NCBI GenBank assembly: GCA_015183035.1
Contig: JACZZP010000005.1
Coordinates: 186,001-250,000, forward strand
DNA from: Meloidogyne chitwoodi
Lineage: Eukaryota > Nematoda > Chromadorea > Rhabditida > Meloidogynidae
DNA length: 64,000 nucleotides
Direction of reading: 5' to 3'
Of the stretch, positions 13,205 to 26,131 are shown in pieces. The translations under genes and the position numbers were made by a program. Within the stretch, counting starts at the first letter, position 1; the number at the start of each line of letters is the position of its first letter. Under the pieces are notes generated by a model. The model did no database searches. It saw only the letters and a list, made by a program, of their open reading frames with translations, and was not told the DNA's origin.

Positions 13205-14189
13205 TTAAAAATATTTTGTATTATAAAAATTACTGAAAAACTTAGAAACTGAACTAAACCGCATACATATAATAAAGGATAATTTTGATTTAATTCCTCT
13301 GGCGGTCAGAATAAAAATAGGGCAATCGATTTGTGCGCAAATATAACTAGCAAAAAATAAAATAATTTTAAATTAAAAATAAATTTAAACATTTTTTTTG
13401 GATTTTTAATGGCCTTGAGATAAATTAAATTAAAATGGAATTTAATGCAAATGACTTTTGTTTTTAACAAAGTTGTAATTAAATTGAAATTGACAAATGT
13501 TCAGACCTTTTTATTATAGTATGTAGAATAAAAATTTAAACTTGAAACCAAATTATTCAGAACTTGAATATTCAAATAAACAAACATTGTTGGATTTATT
13601 AAAAACTTGAAATCAGAAATTAATTAAATAACGTTGAGACCAGAACTTTATTAAATAAACTTAAATCATAATTTTATTTAAATAAATTTGAAATCATAAT
13701 TTTAATATGATGCAAGATTATATTTACAGTTCATCAGAAAATACAACTTTTAATTTTTTTATTTTAATCTTTAATTAACTTCGTAAACTTTGGCCTATGT
13801 ACTTATAAATTTTCGCCATTTTAAATGCAAAACAACAGATGATGAAGGAAAATAACGTCCTTGAAAAATCAAAAAATGTTCACTAAAATATTAAGATGTT
13901 GAATTAATTAGAAAATAAATTTTTTGGAACTTAAATAAAAAGTGAAAAATAAAAATACTATTAGTGTTTAATCTCATGAATATACAAAATATTTGCTGAA
14001 TGTCCTTCAACTATATGAACAGAAATTTAAAAACAGCCCTTTAAAAGCATTTGAAAGTTTTAAATTGTTCACATTTACAAGTAAACTTTTATTTTTAATT
14101 AAATTTAAAGAAAATAAATATTTTTATTGGTATATAATTTGATTAATTTTAGAAAACTTATCATTGAGTGTTTTTTTCAAAATAATATC
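13205..14189. other. intergenic region between the divergent FMO and Cys-rich genes
   Basis: A+T-rich, non-coding. Positions about 13590-13700 hold several ATCAGAATTT/AAATAAACTTGAAA units. A TTTTAG at about 14147-14152, 38 bp before the Cys-rich start, could be a cis- or trans-splice acceptor (nematodes add spliced leaders at such sites). Confidence 0.5.
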
Positions 14190-15299
14190 ATGACTTCTGC
14201 TAGCACTATTATTTATGTATTATGGGTTATTCTGATTTCTGAACAGATTTATGCTGCTCAACCAGGTGTTGAAACAAGCGATAAAGAAGATGATAGACAA
14301 CAGTTTGGAAAAGATGTTGGAAAAGACACTCAAGTTGATAAGAATGTTGGAAATGTTATATTACATACAATTAAAGATGAGGGCAAAGAAAAACATTTTG
14401 GAAAAGATATGCATGGTAATTATAAAAACTTGAAACTTAAAATATAAAAATAAACTTGAAAGTTAAAATAATAAATAAACTTGAAACTTAGATACAGAAA
14501 CTGTGTCTACTGACAAAAAAGTTATTATGACCAAAAACACAAAAACAACAACCGGAAAACCTTGCGACACGCAAACTTGCACAGAATGCATTCAGAAACA
14601 ACAACAAAAGTGTAAAAACATGGCTACCTGTCAAAGCTGTGTTTCTACAGTAGCTAAAAAAGTAATAATTATTTAAACTTAAATTTATAGGGTAAAGAAT
14701 GCGATAGATGTGCTCAAGATTGTGAGCCTTGTGAGGTTGACTGTATGACTTGTCTAACAGTGTAAGTGATAATTAGTTTAATTACTTAACCTTCCCAGAG
14801 GATATAATTAAACTTATATTTTTATTAAAAACTTGCTAATTTTAAGTTGTCAAGCACCAAATTCAATGTGCTCAAAATGTACAGGACAAAAATGCATGGA
14901 ACGAGAGCAATGCAAACGCTGTGCTGAGGCAATAAAAATATTTATTTCTAAGTATTAATAATAATGAATCGAAATAAACTTAAAATCAAAATAAAAAATA
15001 AACAATTTTATAGTCTGGAGGAGCAAACTGTGTTCATTGCATGATTACTAAAGAATGCAAAGAATGTACAGATGATTGTGCTGATTGTGTTGAGGTACTA
15101 TTTAAATAAAATTTTAAACTTAGCTTTAAATTAATAGGCATATTCTGGTGTTGTTTGTACCAAAAATCAATGCACAAAATGTGTTCAAAAGAATTGTAAT
15201 ACCGATGAATGCAAAAAATGCTATGAATATGGAGAACAATGCAAAGAGTGTGGACGTAAATGCACAAAGTGTGAAGAAGATTGCAAGCCATGCTTTTAA
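14190..15299 (+). CDS. secreted cysteine-rich CxxC-repeat protein, unknown function
   Basis: Not a family I recognise. The ATG at 14190 gives a clear signal peptide (STIIYVLWVILISEQIYAA). I prefer it to the in-frame ATG at 14127 because a TTTTAG acceptor lies between them. A polar linker of about 70 residues (HFGKDM, GKDVGKDTQ) follows, then a domain of about 165 residues with some 36 cysteines, about fifteen of them as CxxC (CTEC, CQSC, CDRC, CEPC, CMTC, CSKC, CKRC, CVHC, CKEC and others), usually three residues apart. Six exons; several end at the same place (CAE or CVE just after a Cys pair), which suggests growth by exon duplication. One intron appears to start with GC (about 14929). Regular Cys spacing rules out a classic metallothionein and fits a disulphide-rich secreted protein. 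A secreted effector is possible but is inference only. Confidence 0.8.
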
Positions 15300-15713
15300 G
15301 AAAGAAAATAAATATTTAAAAAATAGGAAAAGAATTGAAAGTTATAAATACATAAAAATTTAATATTTTTAATAAGTAGCTTCTTTTATTTACAAATGAT
15401 TATATAAAGTTGAAATTTTATGAGTGTATAAATAAACATTGAACTAACAATAAGTCAGAAATAGTTAAAATTTAAATAAACTTAGAATCAGAAATATGAT
15501 AAAACTTGAAATATAAATATTAAATAAACATATGAATTAGTTCATAAACTTGAGTAAATCTAAAATCAGAATTTTATAAAGAAACACAAAAACTTGGGTT
15601 TCTTAATATTACTATAAAAAATTATATATATGTATTTTATTATGCTCTTTCCAAAAATACAAAACATTTAATGCTAACATAAACATGATAATATTTTTAT
15701 GTGAATTTGAAAG
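15300..15713. other. convergent intergenic region
   Basis: Between the 3' ends of the Cys-rich gene and the OATP gene. A+T-rich with scattered ATCAGAA words (about 15450-15590); no gene seen. Confidence 0.5.
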
Positions 15714-18700
15714 CTATTCCTTGTAAAGTGCTGAAGCTGTAGAATCTGTTGATAAAGCTGTTGTATGTGCAGGTCCTTGTTTTGGCCGATCATCATTAAC
15801 AACCTAAATAATAAAATCAGAAAATACAAAAATAAACTTTAAACCAGAATTATAAAAAGCCCTAATAAAAATGAAATCAGAAATTAAAAATTATCTAACC
15901 AAAGATAGTGGTCCCCTCGAATCAGTTGTCTGAACAGACATAGCACTAAAAAATAAAATATAAATAAACTCTAGTTTGAATATTTTGCCTGTCTAAATCA
16001 TTAGGTCTATAGGTAACATAACCAATTATAGTTGCTAGAACAGCCATTAATTTACAGACAACAGCTTTTTAAGAAAAATTAATATATTTTTATTTAAGCA
16101 TTAATTTGAGATAAAAAATAAAATTTTGTTAAAATGCAAAAAAAAATTATTTTTATTTACCTACTGCCATTATAGTCCATGCGAGCCGATACTGATCATG
16201 TACCTTCAATTTATTTTGTAAAATTTATTTTTAAAATTAAAATAAGTTCTCTATTTAAATTTAAAATTTACCAAACAAGATTGCCTCGTTCCACAATCAG
16301 AAAGTTGCCATTTTTGGCAAGTTGTGTCTATCATAAAACCGAAAAGTACACCACCAGGAATAAATCCTTAAAGAATTTTTTTAATTATTTTAATTTATAA
16401 AGTTACCCAAAAGTCGGTGGAATGTCCAATTAACAGCAATACCAAGTGTCCTTTGATGAAATGGAATGACACGAAGCATTATCTAAAAATAAAGCTAAGG
16501 AATAAAATGTCAGTTTTTTAAGAGTTAAAAGGAAAATTCTGATAATTTTTTGTTTCAATGTTATTTTAAATTCCAAGCATTACCTGTTGATTAGGAATGC
16601 CAGCAGCAAAACTTGCTACAACAGAGAAAAAAAGGAGAACCAAAAATAAATATAAAGACCATCCACAATCTTTAGTACAAAAACCAGTAGACATTGAAGG
16701 ACTTCCATCCAAAAAAGGATTTATTGTTATATTATTTTCTATTGTTGTATTTTTTGAAGATAATAATGTTAAAGGCCTTAATTTTTGGTCAGCTATACAG
16801 TGACAATTTCTCCATACTGTTCCCTTTTTTGTTAAATAAAATTTTTTTTAATTAAAAAATGGAAATAAATTTTACCACAGAAGGAATATCTTCTTTATAT
16901 TCACAGCCAGCAAAACAAGCAGAAAAATATGTTAAGCCTAGAAAATAAAGTTTAATTTTGAGTTTATTTTTGTATTTTAAGTTTCAAGTTTATTTAAGTA
17001 TTTTAAGTTCAAGTTTATTTTTTATTTAAAAGTTAAGTTTATTTTTGTATTTTTAAGTTAAGTTTATTTTGTATTTAATTTTTAAGTTTATTTATTATTT
17101 TTGTATTTTAAGTTTCAAGTTTAGTTTGTATTTTTATTGTCAATACCTGTACTTTTGTCACAAACTGGATTCCACTTATTAGTGCAATGACATTGAGTAT
17201 TACATTGAGCAATTAATGAGGGAGTAATACCTGGCTTTGGTTTCCTCAAAAAAGAAGGGAAGAAAGAAAATTTTAAAATTAGAAAAATATTTTTATTTAA
17301 ATAATTTAATAGTATATTTATATTTTCAAAATATTACTGTCTGTCATATCCAAGTGTAATTCCTACAAATTCGCGCGCAGGACATTGAACCAAAAGGCAA
17401 GTAATTAATGCTAGAGCAGCAAGATGACAAAACAAAATCATTTTTAACATTCCACCAACCTTTTTTTAAATTGAAACTATAAAAATATTTATAAAAAATA
17501 CTTGAAGATTCATTTGCCTAACCATCATACCTCCAAGCATAACACCCCCTGCTGCAGCAAAAATAACAACAGCTACATATAAATTTTAATAATAAAATAA
17601 TTAAACTTGGAAATTATTAAGTCTTTTCAAGTTTACTTATGATTAAGTTTATTTATTTATGAAATTATGTTAGTATTTTTATTCTGATTTAAAGTTTATA
17701 TTTTTATTCTGATAGTTTTATTTTTGTATTTTTATTCTGATTTTAGGTTTATTGGTTTATTCTGATTTAAAGTTTATTTTTGTATTTTACTATATTATTA
17801 TTTCTTTTTTAAATTTTACATGAGAGATATGAACCAATTGTAGGAGTTGTAGAAAGAATTGTTTCCAATATTTTAGGCATAAATGCAGAGAATCCATTAA
17901 GAATTATAGCCTCAAAATTGCCAATTGCCATTACAGCAACAAATGTTGGATTCCGAAGAATATTCTTTATAATTTTTTATTTTAAATTAAATAAATAAAA
18001 AAATATATTTTACCAAACAGCCTCTCATAAGCTCAGAAAAATTCTTTTTTTCTTTTAAAAGTTTGTCATTTGTGTCCATTTGAGAGTTGGCATGAACCTA
18101 TAAAAATTAAAAAATAATAATTTTATTTATTAAAATACCTGATTAACATCTTTCGCCCTATGCTTTTTTGCCTCAGGCAACTCTCTCGCAAACAACTAAA
18201 AAATTTAAATAAAAATTAATTTTGTAATTAAAATATAAAAATAATAAAACTTTAATTTTTACTGACCATAATAGGTATCGAAATAAATACTGAAGCAATA
18301 GCACAGCAAAGAAAGCCTATCCACCAAGCACCAACCCAACGAGGATCACGCGAATTCTTCATTGGTACTCTGAAAGAAGATACTATTAAAAATAAAATTT
18401 AAAAATTTACAAACTTGCTTAGATCAACTCTATCAAAATCATCGTAAACTTGAAGCAGTCTACCACCAATAAATAATCCAAATATTGGGCCAATACTTGT
18501 TAGCATAGAATGGATAGCTATCAAAATTTTAGTTTTAAGAAAGAAATTATTTTTTTACCTAAATAAACGGGTGATGATTTTTGTGAAACATTTTCGTCTA
18601 GATAAGCTGTTCCAAGTGAGAAGAGGGGCGTAGCTCCGAATCCATGGAATGTTTGGCCAAGCAAAAATATAAGAAAATAAGGATTCATATACCTTTATAA

Positions 18701-19804
18701 TATTAATTTTTAATTAATTAAAAATAAAATTCACCAAGCATCTAATAATCCTCTTCTCCTACTTTCGCAATGTTCATTTTGGTCGATTCTATTAATTTCA
18801 GAATTACTTTGTTTCAAGTTTGTTTAAATTTAAACTTTGTTCAAGTTTATTTAAAAATCAGAATTTGCATAAAATAAACTTAAAAAATAAACTTGAATTC
18901 ATACTATATTCTGATTTATTTGTTCTGTATTTTCATTGTTATTTACCTGTCTATACATTGCCCATAATCACTAGAATTTAAACTATCAATCGGCCAAGGT
19001 GAAGACACGAAATGAGGCATTGAAGAAATTAAAGAACCAAATCCCATAATTAATGAGCCTATACCAATCCAACGACCTTTATGGCCTAGGAAAAAAATAT
19101 TTAAAATGAAATATTTAAAAAATAATTTTTTACCAATATTCCCCCAATGGCAAACAGGAAAAACAGCAAGAAGTACAGCAAAATCATACCAACTTGAAAT
19201 TATTCCAGTTTGGGTACTGTATAGTTAAAAAATTTAATTTAAAATGTTGGAAAATTATTTTTAATAAATATATTTTTTTTTAAATTTAATTATTTAATAA
19301 CCTAGTCATATGAAAACGTTTTTCCAACGTAGAAAGGTCTACAGGAAAGATAGCATTAATAACAAAGGATTGATTAAACGCGCAACTAAAAAATATATTT
19401 TAAATATTTTTTATTTTTTTAAATTAAAAATAAAAATACAAACACTCCAAGAAAAAATAAAAGCCATTTTGCTGTGTGTAATTTTTGTAGCCAATCAGGG
19501 ACGCAAGAACCTATACCACATTTTAATGGAATTTCAATTTCATCAATATCTTCATCATAAACAGATTTAAATGAGGGAGTATTCTGATTAAAAAATAATT
19601 AATAAAAAAATATTTAAAAACAAATAAAATTACTTTAAGTGAAGTTGGTTGTTTTATTTCTTCACAAGAAGTACCTGGTTGTTGTTGTTCTTTTAAAATA
19701 ATTTCCCCATTTTGAAATTTTCCTTCAGAAATTTGTTTTTTTTCAAAAGATAGGGGTGTTTCTGATTTATTATTTTTAATATTATTTTTTCTTGTACCTT
19801 TCAT
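15714..19804 (-). CDS. organic anion transporting polypeptide (OATP/SLCO family)
   Basis: Twelve-span plasma-membrane transporter for amphipathic organic anions. Begins MKGTRKNNIKNNKSE, with a polar cytoplasmic head ending near CGIGSCVPDWLQKL. The OATP signature at the end of TM6 is present exactly: DPRWVGAWWIGFL. The large loop between TM9 and TM10 carries the Kazal-like cysteine set (QCNTQCHC, KWNPVCDKSTG, YFSACFAGC), and after TM10 comes VMLRVIPFHQRTLGIA with GFIPGGVLFGFMID. The C-terminus ends TDSTASALYKE then TAG at 15714. More than fifteen short exons; introns carry AAGTTTATTTTTGTATTTT repeats (about 16940-17130) and TTCTGAT words (17660-17780). Full family length and all hallmarks are present, so it is likely functional. 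The substrate cannot be told from sequence. Confidence 0.92.
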
Positions 19805-20014
19805 TTTGGTACCAAAGAAATTTTTTTATTTTCTACAAAAATAATAAAAAAGTAATATTTTAATAAATTAATAAAAAAGAATAAATTGAATTGATTAAAT
19901 AACAAATAAAAAAATTAATCAAGGTTAGAAGAGAACGTTGAAGGTTATTAAAGCCTTTGCTGATAAATTAGAAAAAATAAATATTTTTAAAATAATTTTT
20001 ATTAATAATAAAAT

Positions 20015-20209
20015 TTTATTTGTTTGAATTAAAGTTTAATTAATTCTGAAATTTCCGGAAAGGTTTATTTGTTTGAATTAAAGTTTAATTAATTCTGAAA
20101 TTTCCGGAAAGGTTTATTTGTTTGAATTAAAGTTTAATAATTCTGAAATTTATGGGAAAGTTTATTTGTTTGATAAGTTTAATTACTCTGAAATTTATGT
20201 GAAAGTTTA
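20015..20209. repeat. 49-bp tandem repeat, four copies
   Basis: Units start at 20015, 20064, 20113 and 20161 (period 49, 49, 48). Each has TTTATTTGTTTGAATTAAAG followed by ATTCTGAAATTTCCGGAAAG; the third and fourth copies have diverged at the CCGG core. Confidence 0.85.
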
Positions 20210-22344
20210 TATTAATAATTAATTACAATTAATTTTAATTTCCATCACTGTTTCACCAAACAGAATCAAAATTTATATAAATTATATAAAATTATAAAAT
20301 CTAGACAAACAAATTGAGAGAAAAAATTAAAAAAATAATTAATTAATTAGGTCAAAAAATTTTATTTTAATTTAACTCAATTTTGTCATCATAATTGTTT
20401 TTTCATTTATGTCTATTGCCACTTATAAAATATTGATAATTTGAATTAATTTAAAAAGAAAAGAAAACAATTGCGCGTGACAAAATTTTTTTATTTTTTA
20501 AATTTAATTTTTTTTCTTTAATTTAATCCATTTAATCATTAAAATTTTCTACATCATTTTAAGGTTTCTAAGTACTTTGGCAATTGTTTGTTTGTGTTAT
20601 TTTAGCAAGTGAGAGAAAATATAAAAAGAATAATAAAAAGAAAATGCGCGGAAATAATTAAAATGATTTATTAAGTTTTATAGTCAGACAAAACAAAAAA
20701 ATAACAAATAAACGCGTTCAATTAACTACTATTTTTTAATAATAAAATTTTTAAGGGAAAATAAAATAAACATAAATCAGACAAATAAAAAATCAATTTA
20801 AAAATTCTGATTTTATGTTTTCCGGAAACAATTCTGAAAAAGGAAATTATTTACTACATGTTTTCTGGAAAAGTTTTAATTCTGAATTTTATAAAAGGTT
20901 TAATTTGTTCTGATTTTTTCGAATAAATATGTAATGTATATAAATTCTGATATTTATTTTAAGCAAACTTAACAGCTCTCTATAATTTTTTCACTAAACA
21001 AAGTTTTATTTTTATAAGTGAATAAAAATCATTTTGGGAAAAAGAATATTTTCACGTTAAAAGACAATTGGGGGGAATGAGTCGGAAATGAACTTTTTGT
21101 TTTTTTTCGGGAAAAAATGAAGAATACCTATATAAAATTGTGGAAAATAATATATTTAAGAGAAATGAAAGCAAAAAGAAAAAAAATTATTTTTATAAAA
21201 AATTAGGTTAATTTTTTATTTTTTGTCAAAAAGAACTTTTTAAAGGAAATGGATAGTTAAATTAGTTAATATTTTTTTACAAAATAAAAATTCTTTAAAA
21301 TAAAAAAGCTAATTAAATTTATTTTTTTTAACATTTTTTGAATTCCTAAAAATATTTTTTTATTTTTTCCTAATAGTAATTGAATAAATAAATATAAGTC
21401 GCTGTTTAATTAAGAGATAAATTAAAAATGAAATTTAAAAAAAAAAATAATTTTAAAGTATGAGGGCATAGAAAACCAAAAAAATAAAAAAAGAGAAAAA
21501 ATGCGCGGTTTGATTGATGAAAATGCAACACAACCCACTCCCTATCCACTTTTAAAATTATTATTAAAAAAATATTTTTATTACTTTTTTATATTGATAT
21601 TTTATTAAATATTAATAAAAAATATTTTTGATATTTTTTAAAATATTTATTGAGGAAATAAAAGTGAAAAAAAAAGAAAATTAAACTATTAAAATAACAA
21701 AAATATTTTTAAAATATTTTTTTATAAAATAAAAATATTTAAACCCTCTAAAAAGGAGAAAATAAATTAAAAAAAAAAACTCGTTGCAAAAAATATAATC
21801 TGCGCAATTTGATATTTTTATAAAAATAAAAAGGAATTTATGGGAGAGGATTGATTACAATATTTTCTCACTCTTTTTACAACGGAAGTAATTAATTTTT
21901 TTTTTGATTTTTTAAATTTGCTGAATGACTTGTTTTTGCCTTTAATTTTATTTTATTTAAGAAAAAAATTTTTTTTTAATGTTTTTACCAATAAAAATAA
22001 AATAAATTGTGAAGAAATATTAGCAGATAAGGAGAAATTTTAATATAAAATTAATTTAAAAATGAGAATTTTGTGAAATTTTAATTAATTCAGAAAAAAT
22101 TAATTTTTCATTTTTTTATAAAAATAATTATAAAACTGGAACGTTTAATAATATTTAAAATGTGCTAAATAAAATAAAGTAAATCAAAAGGAGAGAGAAA
22201 ATATTTAAAAACCAGTATATATTATACATATAATTGCTTTTAATTAAACCTTTCCCCCAAAAGGTTTTTGTGTCCTTGCTCAAATTATGGCAATTTATCA
22301 TTTTACGCCTTATTTTATAAGTAATTTTATAATAAAATTATGAT

Positions 22345-22502
22345 TATAAATCAGTATTTTAAAATAAACTTAAAAATCAGAATTTTAAAATAAACTTGAA
22401 AATCAGAATTTTTAATAAACTTGAAAATCAGTATTTTAAAATATACTTAAAAATCAGAATTTTAAAATAAACTTGAAAATCAGAATTTTAAAATACAAAC
22501 TT
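22345..22502. repeat. ~26-bp tandem repeat (AATCAGAATTTTAAAATAAA)
   Basis: Five or six copies of a unit made of ACTTGAAAATCAG and AATTTTAAAATAA, just downstream of the 3' end of the glycogen-binding-module gene. Same ATCAGAAT core as elsewhere in the window. Confidence 0.75.
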
Positions 22503-22550
22503 AATAAATAACCCGAAATTTTATTTAAAATAAAAAAATTATTTAAAAAT

Positions 22551-25026
22551 TTAATCAATATTTATCCAATTATTTTTTGTTCCAAATTCATTCCAACAAT
22601 CATTATATAAATTTTCTATATAAAATTTTCCATCTTTAATAAAACAAAATTCATAATGACCAACAGGTAAATCTAACCAAACACCTTTTTTATTTTCATT
22701 TATTTTATTACAAATTAATGCACATTCCCAATTTAAAAAACTTCCCTTAAAAAATAAATTTAAACAAATAAATAAAAATTGACTAACAATAAGAAAAATG
22801 TCCTTATCTCCATCAGAATTTGTTTCAAAAAGAAATCGATGTAAAGGTGATTTTAATAAATTTTCTCTAAAAAATATAAATATCCTTTTATTATTTAATT
22901 AAAAAAATAATTTAAATAATTCCAATCATTTTTCAATTTAAAATTGAATATTACAATGTCAAAAGTGTCCATTTTTCCCTATCCTTGCTTGGTTGTTTTT
23001 TAACAATTAATGCACCATCAACAACTTCTCTTTGGCGCCACTCAAACTTGGATTTGTATTCTTTTGTTTTTTGTAATTCTGCTTCAACTTCTCCTAATCT
23101 AGAAAATTACTTTAAATTTAATTTTTATATTCTGATTTAACATTTGTTTCCGGAAATTAAAGTTTCTAACAAAAAGTAAAAATTTTATGTTCTGAATTTT
23201 GCTAGAATATTGTTTAAACTACCTCCATTTTGTATCATTATATTTCTTCTCCATTTCTTCTAGCAATTTTGTTTTATCCACTTCTTCATCATAAAGTCTA
23301 GGTTGATATCTTTCAAGCCTATTTTATTAATAATTTTTCGTCAATTATATTTAAAAAACTTACCTTCTCTCTAATTCACCAATTTTATGATGAGCTTTAT
23401 CCAACAACATACTTCGATGAGCGGTTTCAGCTTCCAATTCGCCGACTCTTAAACATAAATAGTAAATTTAAATTATTTTTTTTAGAAATTAAACCTCCAT
23501 TTTGCATCATTCCATAATTGTGTTAATTCCCCAATTCTCCAATCTGCACGATTTTTCTCTTCTATTTTTTTAGCCAATTCTTGAGTTAATCGTTCAAGTT
23601 CATCAGAAATGGATGGTTTATCATTATTTTCTAATAATTTTTGGTAATTTTTCTTTTCCTGTTGTAATTCCCAATCTCTATGTGAAAGTAATGCCTCTAC
23701 CTCACCCAACCGCCATTTTGTATCATCTGAAAGGTTGATGCAATTTTAAGAATTAATATAATCAAATGGTAGAGTGAAAGGAACAGGGGTAGTGTGAAAG
23801 GAACATGGTTAATAATAGGAAGATTTTCAAGACTTAAAAATCAGAAAAGAAGATAATCAAACTACAAAAAATAGCTAGTGATAAATTAAAAATAAATTTT
23901 CAAAATGCATAATAAAATAAAACTAACGATACATTTGCATCACTTCACCAAACCGCCATTCTATTTTGCTTTTAGCATCACTCATTTCCTCTAAACGTCG
24001 TTCATAATCTTTTTCAACATTTTTTAAGCGTTCTCTTAACTCATAATTTTGTAATTCTTCTTTTGACGAAACAGAATTTAATAGAGGAAAAATATTTCCT
24101 TGAAGAACAGCTTCATCTAATTGATGCCTAGTTTCTAAACAATCTTTATGCGCTTCCATTAATTCTGCATCTAGTCGTGCATTTTGTGCTTTTTCTAACT
24201 CGAATAGTTCAGATAATCGAACAGAACGCTATAAAGCTATTATTTATTTTTAAAGTTTTAATTATATTTAAATGGGTAGTGCGAAGGGAACATTGATGGT
24301 GTGGAGAGAAAACATTTGAATAATATGACTTACTTGTTGTGCCTCTTTTAATTCAAGTTCCAATTGTTTAACTCGACTTTCTAGTTGATATTTACGCTTA
24401 TTTGCCAATAAAAGTTCTTTACCAAAATCATCAGAATAATAATTTGTTAACATAAATCGAGATGAGCCATTATTCGGTGCTATAAAATAGTTATTTTTTT
24501 TTAAATTATTTTTTACTAACATCCATTAATATTTCCGCCATTTTGTTGATGATGTTGTTCTCCACGAAAATGTCGTTTATAATATTCTTTTTCTTCGTTA
24601 GAATTTGCTAGTTTATGCTCCATTTTTATTATTTCATCGCGTAAATATTGGCTATCTTCCTCTCCATTGCTTAATTTGTTTTTATGCTGAAAAATATTAA
24701 TTTTAAAAAAGGTAAATTTGAAAATTTAAGTTTGCAAACTTAAAATTAAAGAAAAACAAGCCTATTAAAATTATGCTGTCAATTTAAGTTTGCAAAGTTA
24801 AAGTTTAATGAAAACTTAAGTTTTATAAATTAAATTGCTTTAACATGAAACTTAAAAAAATAAACTTTAAAAATACAATTTAAGATATATTTCCCGGAAA
24901 ATAAATTTAATTTTTATTTTTAATTAATTAATTTACCATTATTTGTTGTTCAGCCATTAATTCATCAATTTTTTTATTTGCTTCAGCCAATTGTTCTTCT
25001 ATAGGAATACTTCCATTAGTATCCAT
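22551..25026 (-). CDS. coiled-coil protein with C-terminal AMPK-type glycogen-binding (CBM48-like) module
   Basis: The start MDTNGSIPIEEQLAEANKK leads into a long run of charged heptad-type sequence (about 24600 down to 22950): KYQLESRVKQLELELKEAQQ, ELRERLKNVEKDYERRLEE and others. A short motif recurs at exon ends: KIEWRFGEVMQ, DDTKWRLGEVEA, RADWRIGELTQLW, DTKWRRLGEVEA, KFEWRQREV, i.e. a W-R-x-G-E-[LV] repeat that looks like an internally duplicated coiled-coil unit. The last exons give IFLIGSFLNWECAL, GVWLDLPVGHYEFCFIKDG and NEFGTKNNWINID, the layout of the AMPK-beta type glycogen-binding module (G-S-F-x-x-W, then L-P-x-G-x-Y-E-F-K/C-F). There is no kinase-binding AMPK-beta C-terminus, so this is not an AMPK beta subunit. 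Probably a cytoplasmic scaffold with a carbohydrate-binding-like tail; function unknown. About eight exons. Confidence 0.8.
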
Positions 25027-26131
25027 TTTATTTTTAAATTAATTTTTTTATTAAAAAATATTACGTAAATTCTTAATATAGAAAAATTAAAATAATTTTG
25101 TGCAAATCAATTTTTTATTAAATAAATAAATAGTAAAAAAGCAAAGTCATGAGTTTTAATGACCAAAGGTTGGGTAATACTCCCAATATTTTAAATAAAA
25201 ACAAATTAATTAAAAATGGATGGCGTTACTTTTATTTTTAGAAAATAAAAAATATAGATCAATATGTTTACTTTAAAAAAAATATTTTTTCTTTAATCTT
25301 ATATAATTTATGTATTTATTTTATTATTTGTGACTTCTTCTGACTATTGTACTTAAACCTAATAAATATTTCCTCATGATCCAGAAAAATGTTAAAAATA
25401 ATAAAAATGTACACAATTCGTGCAAAAAGTTTAAACTTTAAGTAATAAACTTTGATTCAAAAACTTAAGTTTGCAACTCTCTCATAAGCATTTTCTGGAA
25501 AAGGTTTGTAATTTGCAATTATTATAAAAAATAATTGTAAAATTATTGTAAAATAATAAATAAATAAATTCGTTTTTTTCTATATTTTCTAATTTAAGCA
25601 ATTTTTTCTCTTTTTTTACCTTTTTTATATTTTAATTTATAGTAAAGTGATAAATAACCGATTATTCTCTCTTTCACTTTTCCTCTCTCTTTTTAAACAA
25701 CTTTTAATAAAAAAGAAAAGAAAAAGCCAGAAATATTGCGTTAAAAGAATTTTAACAGCCCAATAACTATTCTCTAATATAAAAAAATTTTTTAATATAA
25801 AAATTATTGAATAAAAAATAAGAATTTTTGTGTTTTAATCATTAACCTTTTTCTACCGCTTTTTTAAATTAACTGAAATTTATCGACAAATTTTTTAATT
25901 ACAATTTAAATGGATATACATATTTTCTGAACAGGAAAATTGTCAAAGTCTCAAATGGATATCTTAGATCCAAATGGTCAATTAGAGTCTAATTTAGAGT
26001 CAAAAAGAGTCAGTTAGAGTCTTAATTAAAATAAAAGACCTATTAGAGTCTTAGTTAGTCAAAAAAATATGTAAATAAATTCAAACAATTAAAATCAAAT
26101 TCAAATCATTTGAAAAATGTGGAATTTTCGG
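25027..26131. other. 1.1-kb intergenic region
   Basis: A+T-rich spacer and 5' region of the coiled-coil gene. Positions about 25980-26055 contain five copies of the word TTAGAGTC at irregular spacing. No gene seen. Confidence 0.5.

Larger units (their letters stand above)
19805..22550. other. 2.7-kb intergenic region
   Basis: Very A+T-rich, no ORF with a recognisable domain. It contains the 49-bp tandem array at 20015-20209, TTCTGAT/TTTTCCGGAAA words at about 20808-20960, and the array at 22345-22502. The 5' region of the OATP gene lies at its left end. Confidence 0.55.

Noticed and set aside
16179..16803. Plus-strand frames overlapping the OATP gene
   Set aside because: They are antisense to OATP exons whose minus-strand reading has the Kazal-like loop and late transmembrane spans.
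22551..25026. AMPK beta subunit
   Set aside because: Only the glycogen-binding-type module is present, at the very end; the C-terminal AMPK-beta domain that binds alpha and gamma is absent.
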